Below are positions 24,901 through 35,509 of a stretch of DNA of 64,000 nucleotides, piece by piece; the stretch's first letter is position 1, and every line of letters starts with the position of its first letter. Location: assembly GCA_023935145.1 (NCBI GenBank), contig CM043699.1, positions 140,908,036 to 140,972,035 of the forward strand. Direction: 5' to 3'. Source of the stretch: Bretschneidera sinensis. Lineage: Eukaryota; Streptophyta; Magnoliopsida; Brassicales; Akaniaceae. Made by a program: the position numbers and the translations under genes. Under the pieces are notes generated by a model that was not told the origin of the DNA, did no database searches, and saw only the letters and a list, made by a program, of their open reading frames with translations.

Positions 24901-27856
24901 ATAAAAGTGCGGTCATATGCTTTTAAGTACCCTTTCTCTACATACCAGCATATGAGCTGCTGCTGATAATTTTCTTTTATACACTTTAGTATGTGTTCTG
25001 TGTGGTTGGTGAGTGGTAACCGTGTCTTTAGCTGAGAAGCGAAAGAATGAATATGGGTTCAAGTCTTGAGAGCAGCCGTTTCATGAAGAAAATATTGATG
25101 GGTAGGAGTTCCACCCCCCTGAAAACCCTACTTTGGCAGGACTATTAGTGAGTGATGCCCATCTTTTTTAGGACCATCAGATTGTGATGATCATCTTTTG
25201 TTTCAAAAGAAAAAATTTATTATGTGCTTGGACATTTGGTAGCTTCATTTTGGGTTTAATGTAGGCTGTTTGAATATGACATATCTAGGTTAAATGATGC
25301 ACACATGAGGGTTGTGCCTTGTTAATTAGTACACTTTGTTTGTTTAATAGAGCAAACTACTTTTGTGTTTTGATTCTGTTAATGTGATGCGTGATACTGT
25401 GCTGGTTCCTCTCTCTCGTACCTTTTTTAATTTATTTTAGCATTTCATGTATGATGCAGATCCAAGCTGTTGTGAAAAAATATGATATTCTTTTTATTGC
25501 TGATGAGGTAAGGAATATTATTGAGAAAGCTCTTTATTATTAGTCACTTATACAAAGGCTGACAGCCCAAAAAATAAATATAGAACAGGAAAAAAATTCT
25601 TAGCCCTGCTTTGTTCTTTTATCTTATGTTAGGTTATCTGTGCATTTGGAAGGCTGGGGACGATGTTTGGGTGTGACAAGTATAACATTAAACCAGACCT
25701 TGTGTCTTTAGCAAAGGTGAAGTTTGACGATCTCAAATAGAGGGATTAATTTCTCATATCCTGATACAATATTTATTTTCTGCATTGTTCTAATATCACG
25801 CTTTCCAGGCCCTTTCTTCTGCATATATGCCCATTGGAGCTGTTCTTGTGAGCCCTGAAATTACAGAAGTCATTTACTCCCAGAGCAACAAACTTGGTAC
25901 ATTAATAATAATATTAATCATCAAGGAGTATTAGCCCACACTATCATTGAATGATTCTTCTAATTTCTTTTGTGTCAGGCTCTTTCTCTCATGGATTTAC
26001 TTATTCTGGGCACCCTGTAGCCTGTGCTGTTGCCATGGAAGCACTGAAGATATACAAGTGTGTTTCCTTTCTGCGCATCTCTAGAAAATTTTCCAATAAA
26101 AAGCGTATCCTTTTAAGTGCATTCTTACAGGGAGACATTGATTTCAGTCTCAGTAGTCAGTATCATGACCTAAAGATTGGGGGTGGGCCCTTAAAGATTG
26201 GAGGATGATTTAATAATTATGAATTATCTAATTGTTATTTGTACCTGTTAAGGCTTACTTCTTTCATAGTAGTGAACTGCAAGGAAAAATCCTGAGCACA
26301 AACCTGCTTTGGTGGCTGGTCATGAATTGTAATGTGGAGGGCCATAATCTGCATATTAATATCAATAATCCACAATGTCAAACATGTTTCAGACACTAGC
26401 ATTCATGTTAAATATAGTAATTAGTGAAATTCAGTTTCATGTCTTTGTAGGGAAAGAAATATTGTTGAACAAGTAAATAGCGTTGCCCCGAGGTTTCAAG
26501 ATGGTATAAAAGCCTTTTCGGACAGTCCCATCATCGGGGAGGTACATCCCGTAACTGGAGTATATAATCTTATTTGGTCAGTAAGTGAATCTATGACTAG
26601 AGGCATTTATGTTGTGATACTTGTTTCTGCAGATACGGGGAACTGGCTTGATTCTTGGGACAGAGTTTACAGACAACAAGTCACCTAATGATTTGTTCCC
26701 CCCTGAATGGGGTAAGTCTTACCTTTCTGTAGTTACCACTGACGCTTGTGTATGACTCTGTGTGTTTGGGAGAGAGACGGAGAGGTCTGTATGGAGTGTT
26801 CCATTTGGGCTACTGAGTTATTCTGTCAGTCTAATAATGTCTGCCCATGGATTTGAGTTTGTAGATACAATTGAGAGACAAGCATGCATCTGCGTTCTTG
26901 TTGTCGTCTTAAAAAAATATTAATAATACTTTATGATGGGCACCGCAGGAATAGGCACATATTTTGGAGCAGAGTGTGAGAAGCATGGGATGCTAGTACG
27001 TGTTTCAGGTGACAACATAATGATGTCTCCGCCATTTATAATCTCTCTTGAAGAGGTTGATGAGGTAAGTTAAGCAATTCCTATACTCATTTATGTTGCA
27101 TAATAATTTTAAAGTATATTTGTTTATACTTAAATGACGGTTGATGAGGGTTCCTTTTGACCTCTTTTGCTCTTTTTTTTGGGGGGGGGCGGGGGCGGTG
27201 GTGGTGAGTGGTGGGAGGCTGGAAGAGGAGGAATGGCTTTACATGAGCATTTGTGTTCATGAATTCTTTTATTTCATGATTTGTTAGGATTCATTGCTTT
27301 TGTGATTACTCGAAGAGTTGGTATCTTTTGGCTCTTTCAGAGGGGTCACAACACACAAGGGTCTAATTTAGAGTTTCCAGATGTAATTTCAAACAAAATG
27401 GTGTTATCATATTTTATGTACATTCTTTTTGGTAATGATATGTGTATTCCCACTGGCATGCACGTCTCCCAACCAGAAGACTAGATAGTTGAGAAAGCAT
27501 TCGTTGCTAGTAGGGGTTGCAGAAAGTTGCAACAAAGTGATTTTTGATTTTGATGGTTGTAATGAGGCTTTTTTTCAGAAAAGAAAAAGAAAAGATAGTA
27601 GTATTTGGAAACAATATGTTTGCTTCTTCCTGTTCACAAGAAGAAGACATCCTTCTTCAAAGTTGGTGTTGTGTGCTAGATCCATTTTTAAGAGGAAAAT
27701 GGTGTTAACCATTGTCCATTGTGATTGAAAGTTTGAACATATTTTCTAATTGAATCTTTGAAATACTATTATTTTCAGTTGATTAGCAGTTATGGGAAAG
27801 CACTGAAGGCTACCGAGGAGAGGGTGAAAGAACTCAAGTCTCAGCAGAAGCAGTAG
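18907..27856 (+). CDS. GABA-T: gamma-aminobutyrate transaminase, mitochondrial (pyruvate/glyoxylate dependent)
   Basis: Nineteen exons, all GT-AG with consistent phases: 18907-18948, 20799-20941, 21173-21257, 21394-21466, 22790-22887, 23123-23215, 23691-23764, 23856-23894, 23981-24069, 24164-24240, 24339-24413, 25460-25507, 25633-25716, 25809-25896, 25979-26057, 26451-26541, 26633-26711, 26949-27064, 27779-27856. They encode 516 aa, close to Arabidopsis POP2 (At3g22200, about 504 aa). The N-terminus is Arg/Ser/Lys-rich and lacks acidic residues, as a mitochondrial transit peptide would be. Class-III aminotransferase signatures are in order: NSGSEAND (about 169-176, phosphate binding), YHGST, FIADE with the PLP-ring Asp at 311, and the PLP lysine in SLAK at 340, followed by TYSGHP. 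The enzyme converts GABA to succinic semialdehyde in the GABA shunt, using pyruvate or glyoxylate as amino acceptor. All key residues are present, so it should be active. Confidence 0.97.
25005..25185 (+). repeat. tRNA-derived SINE-like element in GABA-T intron 11
   Basis: TTTAGCTGAGAAGCG is followed by GGGTTCAAGTCTTG (B-box-like) and AGCAGCCGTTTCATGAAG, then ..GGTAGGAGTTCCACC and a T-rich end TCTTTTTTAGG. This order resembles plant tRNA-related SINEs of the Au/TS kind (typical GTGTTCGAGTC..GCAGCCTCTTGCAGAAA..GGTAAGGCTGCGTAC). Ends were not fixed. Confidence 0.5.
27173..27235 (+). repeat. G-rich tract in GABA-T intron 18
   Basis: T8 is followed by G9, C, G5 and then GGTGGTGGTGAGTGGTGGGAGG. 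It has more than four closely spaced G runs on the transcribed-sense strand, so the intron RNA could form a G-quadruplex. It may also be an error-prone stretch for sequencing. Confidence 0.7.
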
Positions 27857-27929
27857 TGACAGTGGTTGACAATGGTGAAAAACTGTAGTCTTCATGTAAA
27901 TGGAGTTTAACTGTTCTTATGGTATTTAT

Positions 27930-27935
27930 AATAAA
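27930..27935 (+). terminator. poly(A) signal of GABA-T
   Basis: AATAAA 74 bases after the stop codon, preceded by the U-rich TTCTTATGGTATTTAT. A standard plant near-upstream element for the transaminase transcript. Confidence 0.65.
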
Positions 27936-27959
27936 GCGTTGCCCCTTGCATTATCCTGT

Positions 27960-29256
27960 TATTTGCACTTTGTCGGGCTTCTTTCTAGGTTTTTAATGTT
28001 ATGGTTTCTAAGTATGCAGAATGATGCATGTGGGAAGAAATTATGAATGTGATAAAATTTGCAGGACAAGATTTTGGTCCAAGTATCAACTGACACTGCT
28101 AATTTTCAAGAATTGGATCAAAAGAAATCTGTTTAGTTTGTAAAATTGAAACGTACATTTTCCGGCCGTTTGTTAAGTAGTCCTGTTTATAAGCGAATAG
28201 GAAGGGAGTTCTTAGTTACTACCTGTGTCCCAGAAAGAGAGAATTAAAATGGGTGTTTGGTAGATACGTTGAAATAGATAAGTAAGAGAATGAGATGTCT
28301 CATCTTAACCACAAAACCGAATGGTTTGAAATTTTTTTTCTTCTATCTTTCTAATCTTGTTCACTAAACATATTAATAAGATAAAAATCATTTTATCTTT
28401 CTTTTATCTTGTTTACCATACACATCTTAAAGTTTCGAGGGGATAAAATATAATCTATCATTCATTTAAGAAAACTCCCAAATAAAATGTTTAGAGTTGG
28501 ATAAAAGATCCCATCTCTCATCTCTCATTTTCATTTAGAAAAACCCTCAAGCAAAAGTATAGGGAGCTTTTTATTTCCTCTCAATTCTTCCTATCCAAAC
28601 AAAGGGAAAGAGAATCCTTGGGCCTTGGAAGCATTGCTGAGAATTATTGTCACAAAGTACTATTGGTGCTTGTCATGTCGTGCAAGGTGATCTAGAAAAT
28701 GATAACAAAAAATAGTGATTCTAGCAAATGATGCTTGGGGTAAGACACAACATTGTTAAGAGCAGACAGTTCCAGGATGAGACTTGAAATTTGCAGTGAC
28801 TTTATAGTTAAATTCAAATCCCCAACCTGCAAAAACAGGACTGTATGAGCAACTCATGTTAAGCAAGCATTATGGCCTTGAATGAACTACAAATTCCCAA
28901 GGATAAATATGGACTTGCATAGCACAATTTGTCTATCGTATAGTCTGGCAGTAATCTAGATTTATAGCTTCCAAAATGGTTTTCGAAACAGTTTTTTTAT
29001 AAAATAGTAAGAGTTAAAAACTATTTCGTGTTTGATAAAATTGTGATGAAAACAGTTTTTCGATATAAATTTAATTTTTCAGAGACTATCTTTCAGTTTT
29101 TTTTATGCTTTTCAAGTTTTCATAAACCACCTAAACTCTGTTTATGAACTCTCCCAATTCTAGAAAGCCTCGTAGGAATAACAACCATTTATACTGGGTT
29201 TCCAAGCAATTTAGCTTTTGTATGTTGGTTGGTTGGCTGGGATTAATTTTTTTTCC
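27960..29256. other. intergenic region with MITE-like sequence
   Basis: No gene seen. About 28200-28600 contains repeated TATCTT(G)TTTACCA/ACACAT and GAGATG..CATCTC words suggestive of a decayed MITE. About 28960-29120 resembles the element at 12120-12445 (TGGTTTTCGAAACAG..). Confidence 0.45.
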
Positions 29257-29338
29257 CCATTTTCTAAGGGGGAGAAAAGGAGAAACACTAGCTTTATCCA
29301 TTTTCTAAGGGGGAGAAAAAGAGAAACACTAGCTTTAT
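29257..29338. repeat. 41-bp tandem duplication
   Basis: Two nearly identical 41-bp units, each beginning CCATTTTCTAAGGGGGAG and ending CTAGCTTTAT, differ at one position (GAAAAGGAG versus GAAAAAGAG). It lies just past the stop of the leftward 69-aa gene, possibly in its 3' UTR. Confidence 0.9.
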
Positions 29339-29475
29339 CCATTCAATTAGAAATGACATACGAGAAATATACATAGCTATGTAATGAGGGCCGGCAGTCT
29401 ATCATAATCATCAATATTTTAGTTGAAAGATTAAAAAATTAAGGAAACGTGATTGAGCTCTGCAGCTCTGCTAAT

Positions 29476-29765
29476 TCAACTTTTGGCTTGTTTATCAGCT
29501 TCTCTCCTAGCCCTCCTCTTCCTTGAACTTAAAGACGACTTGAATCCTCCATTTTCATTTTCTGACTCTTCTAAATCTTTAAATGATTTCTACACAAATT
29601 CCCACAGAAAACTTACACAATATATAATTTTTAAAGTATTAGAGGAAGAAGAAAGAATTAAGAAAGTACCTCTCTAAGCTCAGCAAAGCTTACAGCATAG
29701 AAAGTAACAGCTGCAGCTGCCACAATTCCCAGTACGGGAAGGCCTATCTGCATCACCCCATCCAT
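29476..29765 (-). CDS. small single-pass membrane protein, 69 aa
   Basis: Two exons on the minus strand, 29670-29765 (32 codons) and 29476-29589 (37 codons plus TGA), joined across an 80-bp intron with donor GAG|GTACTT and acceptor TGTAG|AAATCA in phase 0. The protein starts MDGVMQIG, has one hydrophobic helix (about residues 7-28, LPVLGIVAAAAVTFYAVSF), an acidic stretch LEESENENG, and a basic tail SSRKRRARREADKQAK. No domain of known function is recognised. It looks like the small plant-specific transmembrane protein next to POP2 in Arabidopsis (At3g22210, from memory). Both exons are too short for ORF-based calling. The splice sites, intact frame and hydrophobic/charged layout make it convincing. 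A tail-facing-cytosol endomembrane location is inference. Confidence 0.85.
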
Positions 29766-29789
29766 TACTTTGTTGCACTGTTCTTTTTT

Positions 29790-31385
29790 CTCCAATTCTG
29801 ATCTACTCCTAATTTACTTGTAGCCTTTCCATTAAAGTTTTTTTTAAAGGAAAAAGGTAAAGCTATAAGCCTATCAGGAATCCAAGTTTTTTTAGTTATT
29901 TGTACTTTTATATATTACTCTAAAAATGAAGGTTTACACAAACCATAACATTTGTATTATTTACAACGAATTATAACACTAATAATTGGTAGGTCTCGGT
30001 GAGATATTACATGTGAAGAAAAGTTAAATAGTAAAACAATAACAAAAAACACTTTCATCTAAATTCTAAACATATGAAATATGTTTTAAACTGTGGTGTG
30101 ATAATAATTATCAATTTATGTGAAAAAAAAATGGTCAAGGGTTGGATAGAAGCGTGCGTAGGAAAAAACAAATCACTGAACCAAAAATTTTGGTCTGGTT
30201 ATTTCAGTACTCGATATTATTTTTTTAGAATTCTGTTAATTTGGTTTGATATCGGTTCGATTTTTTTTTAAAAGTTTCAATAAAATGGATGACTACTTTT
30301 TTTATTTTAATAAATGTAATGGTTTTTTTTTTTAATATTTCAGTATAAATTATCAAATTATATTTTGATAATATCGAATTACCAAAAATTAAAAAAAAAA
30401 TAAGTCTAACAATTTCTTTATTTTTATATTATTTGATAAACAAAACTTTTTTTTAGTGTATACAGAAATTAATATTCTAACTGAAATTATGTTAACGAAG
30501 AGAAAAAGTTATCCACATTCTCCTTATTTAAGATAAGCATTCACTTGAAATTACACTCTTATGTACTAATTTTTCTCTCTTTACATAACGATACTATTTC
30601 CTTTTTTAGAAAAAAATGATGAATTAACTGAAAATTATGAATAAAGTATAACTATAGGATTTTTTTGAGGCTTCGTTAACGTATTAATTAATATGGTCCT
30701 TTTAAACACAAATATTTTATTTATATGGAGTTGAATTAAAGTATTTTTTGTCTATTAAAAGTTTTACATCCAATTCAAACTTAATTCAAATCATAATAGA
30801 AAATAAAAGATTATGATAGTTCAAATTCATATTATTTATACAGCCCAATAATTATAGAATCAAAACTACATCATTTAAATAAAATAATTTTATTTACTAA
30901 AGGTTTTAAATCCTACTCAGACTTTTATATATACATTACTAATTAAATTATTGGGTAAATAACATTATCATTATTATGGCTTGACTTTAATTACAATCCA
31001 CTCTATTAATATCAAAAACTTGCATTCTCCTCCAAATTTTTATTGTGTTGTATACGATTTCATCCAATTCTATCATCTTCATTGAAAAAATGATGATGTA
31101 ACATACGCTTGAAAAATGTCTCTTGACCTTCATCTTTCTTTTAGTGCATGTAATAGAGATAAATCATCACATATTCCTGTTTGTTTGATCTTTATTCATC
31201 AAACTGAGTTGTTCCCATTAATCATGTTTATAATTATATTTTTATTATCATCATCAAAGCAATGGTAGAAGATTAAGGAGGAAGATACATTCAAAGATAC
31301 CGTTATCTAGTCAATAGGGACCCAACATATTGTTTGTGTTTCAAAATACAAAGAAAAAATGTAAAAGAAAAAAAAATTGTAAATT
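29790..31385. other. AT-rich intergenic region
   Basis: Extremely AT-rich, with long A and T runs and only chance ORFs such as 30074-30271. No gene or delimitable element was seen. Confidence 0.5.
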
Positions 31386-31498
31386 AATTTTAAGTTAAAT
31401 TTCATGAAAAATCTTGTAGTTTGTCCGATTTGCATTTTGTACTCTAGGGTTTTTTCTGACAAATTGGACATAGTATTATTTTTTATATAGAAATATGA
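31386..31498 (+). mobile_element. left arm of a fold-back MITE (host of the LINE)
   Basis: TTAAGTTAAATTTCATGAAAAATCTTG..TTTGTCCGATTTGCATTT is the same end as the elements at 38845-39130 and 40203-40620. Here only the left arm is present and it stops at the LINE 3' end. Sequence resembling the rest of the element resumes at about 38845, so the LINE probably inserted into it. Confidence 0.55.
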
Positions 31499-31499
31499 A

Positions 31500-32579
31500 T
31501 TTTATTCAACCTGGTGAAGTACCAGCAACAACATCGTAAAGATGGCCAACTAGAAATTGGGGAGGAGTCCCAATCCAGCTCTTACAATGATTAACCATCA
31601 AGGCATTACGTGCCAGCAAATGGGCAGCACTATTAAATTTTCTGGGAACATAATGGAAAGAACAAGAGTGAAAGTGGGAAGCCAGTATCATTATATCATG
31701 TAATATCACAGCCCAGTGCGACAACGGAAGATGAGTACCAGTCAGCTCTTGTACCATGCGAAGGCTATCGGATTCAACCTCAACCCTTTCGTACCCAAGC
31801 TGCAACGCATACTTCATTCCCTCCCGAGCAGACAGTAATTCTACTTGAAAAGGATCGCCCACTGCCGGGAATTTAAATGAAACTGCAGCAAGAAATTTAG
31901 ACGAGTCATCGTGAATTATCATCCCTCCTCCAGCTACTCTTTCAGCCTTAAATATTGCCCCATCAACATTCAATTTAACATAGGTTCGAAGTGGAGGTAG
32001 CCACCTGTCCTGTGCAAACTGACCTGGTACAACAACAGAAACAGAGCTTGAAGAAGCCTCTTGGAATTCCAGCAACAGCTGAAACGCAGCAGCTGCTAAC
32101 GCAGAAAGCGACCAACCCAACTGTCCTAAACTATCCTGATTGCGATTAGACCAAATGATCCACGCCGTTAGGAACCATAGCGCCAATTTGTCCCTCTCCC
32201 ATAAGTCAACGACTTGGAACAGCCATTCTCGGATTCCCATTCTAACACAGTCATCTAGCTGAAACTGATCATCCATGACCAAAGCCTACACCTCGCGCGC
32301 TTACTGGCAATTGAACAGAGCATGGAGACCATCCTCCATACCATTTCCACATGCCCTGCAGCCCACATCAACATTGACCTTTCTCCTTGCTAAGTTAGCA
32401 TTGCAAGGAAGAGAAGAGTGACACAACGGCCATGCGAAAATTCGGACTTTGTTTGGGGTATTTAGAGCCCAAACGGTTCCCCGAACTTTCTCATCAGATT
32501 TCCCTGGACTCTCCCCTGGCCGAAGAAGCAGCCATCGAATCCCTTGATCTGTATTCAGCTGACAGTGCTACTTGATACC
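31500..32579 (-). pseudogene. LINE 3' part: RNase H domain and zf-RVT remnant
   Basis: A 258-codon minus-strand frame (31506-32282) carries the RNase H-like (RVT_3) domain of plant LINEs: KLNVDGAIF, SAREGMKYAL, VEVESDS and YVPRKFNSAAHLLAR. The usual last catalytic Asp of the A-D-x-LA motif is His here. Upstream (32283-32579), after stops and frameshifts, comes the zinc-binding region FAWPLCHSSLPCN..RRKVNVD..CRACG..EDGLHALFNC. The reading continues on the other side of the CACTA element at 38143. Not intact. Confidence 0.85.
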
Positions 32580-32582
32580 TAC
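32580..32582. other. target-site duplication of the CACTA element, left copy
   Basis: TAC immediately precedes CACTACAAGATAA and is repeated as TAC at 38140-38142 right after the other terminus. A 3-bp duplication is the hallmark of CACTA transposons. Confidence 0.9.
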
Positions 32583-32594
32583 CACTACAAGATA

Positions 32595-32890
32595 AAAGGT
32601 CAACGCCGACGCTTTTTTTTTGCATATTTCGGCTCTTTAAAGTACCGCAATATGAATTACCGGCGCTTATTGCAAGCGTCGGTATATGTGGTGTCGAAGC
32701 GCAAATACCGACGCTTAAAGAAAGCGTCGCAATATGCATATTTTTTCGGCGCTTAAAAGCGCCGCAATATACCGGTACTTTAAAGCGCCGAAATATACCG
32801 GCGCTTATTTAACGGCGCTTCTAAGCGCCGGTATATTTGCGGACATATTCATATTACAATACTTTTAAGCGCCACTAAAAATTGTTTTCA
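32595..32890. repeat. left subterminal palindromic repeats of the CACTA element
   Basis: About eight units built on GGCGCTT..AAGCGCC with the attached word GGTATAT (for example CGGCGCTTCTAAGCGCCGG at about 32813-32832). CACTA transposases bind subterminal arrays of this kind in other elements. The binding role here is inference. Confidence 0.85.
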
Positions 32891-33344
32891 AGCACCGTAA
32901 AAATAGGTTTTAATTGTTTTTTTACATTATTTTAGCTTAAATATCAACACTAATACCCTCAATAAATAAAATGTACCATCAAATCCATAAAATGTACCAT
33001 CAATAATTGTCTAGGATGACAATAGACATGCTATTGATTCTAACAGCACAGTCGCACATCCAACCAGAGACAACCAATCACTAGATACAATACTCAAAGC
33101 TTCTGAAAAATATTACTGGATAAAAACTCTTGTAGAACCTTATTAAAATAAATTAAATTCTTACGTGAGCAGTAAAGAGTAATGAATAATACAAACACCC
33201 CAAAAAAATGAATTAAAAGAATCAAAATTTACAGTAAAAGATAACCTTAGCTTTACAAGACAAACATGACAAAAAAATTCAATTTTCTTCTTTGATCAAC
33301 CAACAAATGAGATAGGACTCAAGCATTCCATCATATACGTAAGT

Positions 33345-34651
33345 GAACTTACCACAAATTGTCGTGATACTTCATCAATAAAAGTCTCATCCATGCATTT
33401 ATGAGTTTCAGCAAAAAATCCTACACGCTCGGGCTCATTTCCATGTGTCATCTCCTACCATTTATGAAAAGAGTTCAAATAGTGACTCAATACACTACAT
33501 CTCAATGAAAGAATGGATGAATGAAGCAAATGAACTCACATATTCATCTCGTCTTCGAGCAAAACTCTTTGAACCGGTCGTGTGAGGACATTGTTGTCTT
33601 TCACGTGCCGCTGTCCCTATAGTAGAATATTTCTACACCAATGATAAACCAACTGAATAATAAGTTATTATTACAAAAATAGAAACAATGAGAATCCAAA
33701 TGAACATAATTATCTTAGAACAACCTCACTTTGCTCAGAGAACTAGTAGTTCACCAGTTGCTTCCACTGGTCTTGATTTACTCCTTTTGGGACATTGTTG
33801 CTCAAAACTTGCTGTTTTGTCTTGTTCCTCACGTGGTCCCTCTTAAGCACATATCGATAGTCCTTCCATTTTTTCCTATCATCCTTAGTAAAATTTTGTC
33901 TATCGCCTCAATCATAGGGTAATGGAATTTCCTTTACCACAAAGAAAGGAAATCAATGTCAAATAAGCATTATTGGTGTTAGGGGTTATGCATGTACAAC
34001 ACCACAAAAACACAAAAAAAAACAACAAAAATTTGGAGGAAAACCCGAAATTAAATTGTTACTTACCCGAATCAATAAAACAAGGTCTTTCTTGTAGTTA
34101 GAAGGGACCTTCTTCCAATTCGTGTAATTAAGCGGACAAAGGTTCCCTCTCTTTGCAACCTTGCCCAAACAGCTACTTAATATTTGACCACCCTTTTTAA
34201 TTGGCTGATTACGTGCATTGAAATAGACCACAATTTTTTCACCACGTTCAAGGGACCACACTTGTGAAGATCTCAGGACATATGTCTGATTCTTCACCCT
34301 CCCTTCAGAATCTATATATTGAAAACATAATTTTTATAATTAGTACAACAATGTGATATCAAACTAGTTATAAAGAGAATGTATCATAATACAAAAATTA
34401 CCAATTATCTCGAATTGTTCACTATCATTGTTTTCACTTTCCGTTGTTATTGGCTCATGCTCAGAATCATTTTGCGAGTCATGATCATCATCAAGGTGAT
34501 ACTCATGCTCATGGTCAATATCTTCTTGATGGTGTGAAGACTTGGTTAGAGCCTGGTTTGACATGTTATCTCTGACTGAGGGAGGAATATTTTTTGACCT
34601 ATACATCTTGCAATCTGTATACACAAAAACATAAAAATGATTATATCTCAC
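33345..34651 (-). pseudogene. TNP1-like (Ptta/En/Spm, transposase_24) remnant
   Basis: Acidic N-terminal exon about 34402-34651 (HHQEDIDHEHEYHLDDDHD, then QFEIIG|gtaatt), joined in phase to 34077-34311. The second exon shows VWSLERGEKIVVYFNARNQP, LSSCLGKVAKRG, and LNYTNWKKVP, the conserved core of plant Ptta/En/Spm transposase-associated proteins. Further exons at about 33730-33920 read KKWKDYRYVLKRDH, LSNNVPKGVNQDQWKQLVNY, then an in-frame stop where a Trp is expected. After them come a KSFARRRDEY-like exon (about 33545-33620) and an EMTHGNEPERVGFFAETHK exon (about 33345-33475). The family is the DNA-binding accessory protein of CACTA elements. The stop makes this copy defective. Confidence 0.8.
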
Positions 34652-35024
34652 ACTATCAAGAATGCATTAAGAGTTAACAAGAATTAGAAGAACCACACCT
34701 GAAAGATAGGAATGGTCAATGGCTCGTAGTAAATGTAGCAATCAATCACTTTTGAGAACCTGTGAATAAATGAACAAATAAGTGTTTCAGATAGGATTTA
34801 AAGAACAAGCAATAATCAATCATACAACTAAAACAGGAGTTTACTACATTCTGAAGTAACATTTCACAAACTGTACGCATAAAAGTTAAGGACTTTTGAA
34901 CTGTGTGATACAAAGCAACAGTAACCCGAAAGAATACAATAAACAATACATTCTTCTCTTTGACACACATGTGCATCACACAACTACACATCTCAAATAC
35001 AATTACATGGAAATGCATGTAAAA

Positions 35025-35291
35025 CTAGTTGGTATCTTCATCAATGTCCATCCTAGCCCAAGTTGAGATACAATCTAATTGATCGTCTACCACTACATTA
35101 GACGGCATGCACTGATTGTAATTGTCATCATCATCTTCCTGCGTTTTTCCCCCCATTTCATATAGGTCCTTTGGCTTTGTGATCACAACATGATACCATT
35201 CCTTTGTTGTTGGGTCTTGCACATAAAACACTTGTTTCGCTTGAGATGAAATAACGAACGGGTCATCCTTCAATAACTGACCTTTATGTTT
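35025..35291 (-). pseudogene. TNP2-type transposase C-terminal tail (DUF4216-like)
   Basis: The exon starts after a good acceptor (AAATGCAG|AAACAT at 35291) and encodes DDPFVISSQAKQVFYVQDPT, TKEWYHVVITKPKDLYEMG, then an acidic tail ending at TGA. The KQVFYV.DP pattern is the typical C-terminus of plant CACTA TNP2 proteins. The catalytic transposase_21 core that should precede it is absent. The preceding DNA is captured host sequence. Confidence 0.75.
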
Positions 35292-35509
35292 CTGCATTTA
35301 TGTATACGCATAAATATCCATAGAATCTTTAATAAATTCCACAGATGGGCTAATCTAGGATTTCAGATCAATTTCTGTGCTTGTAATATCTATTTCGACA
35401 TCTAGTTCTTATCTAATCTAATATTTTAACCATTTTTTCTATTTCAGCATATAGTTCACAGCATGAAAGATCCTAGCATTGCAGCATTGAACCAAACAAA
35501 GAAAAATTA

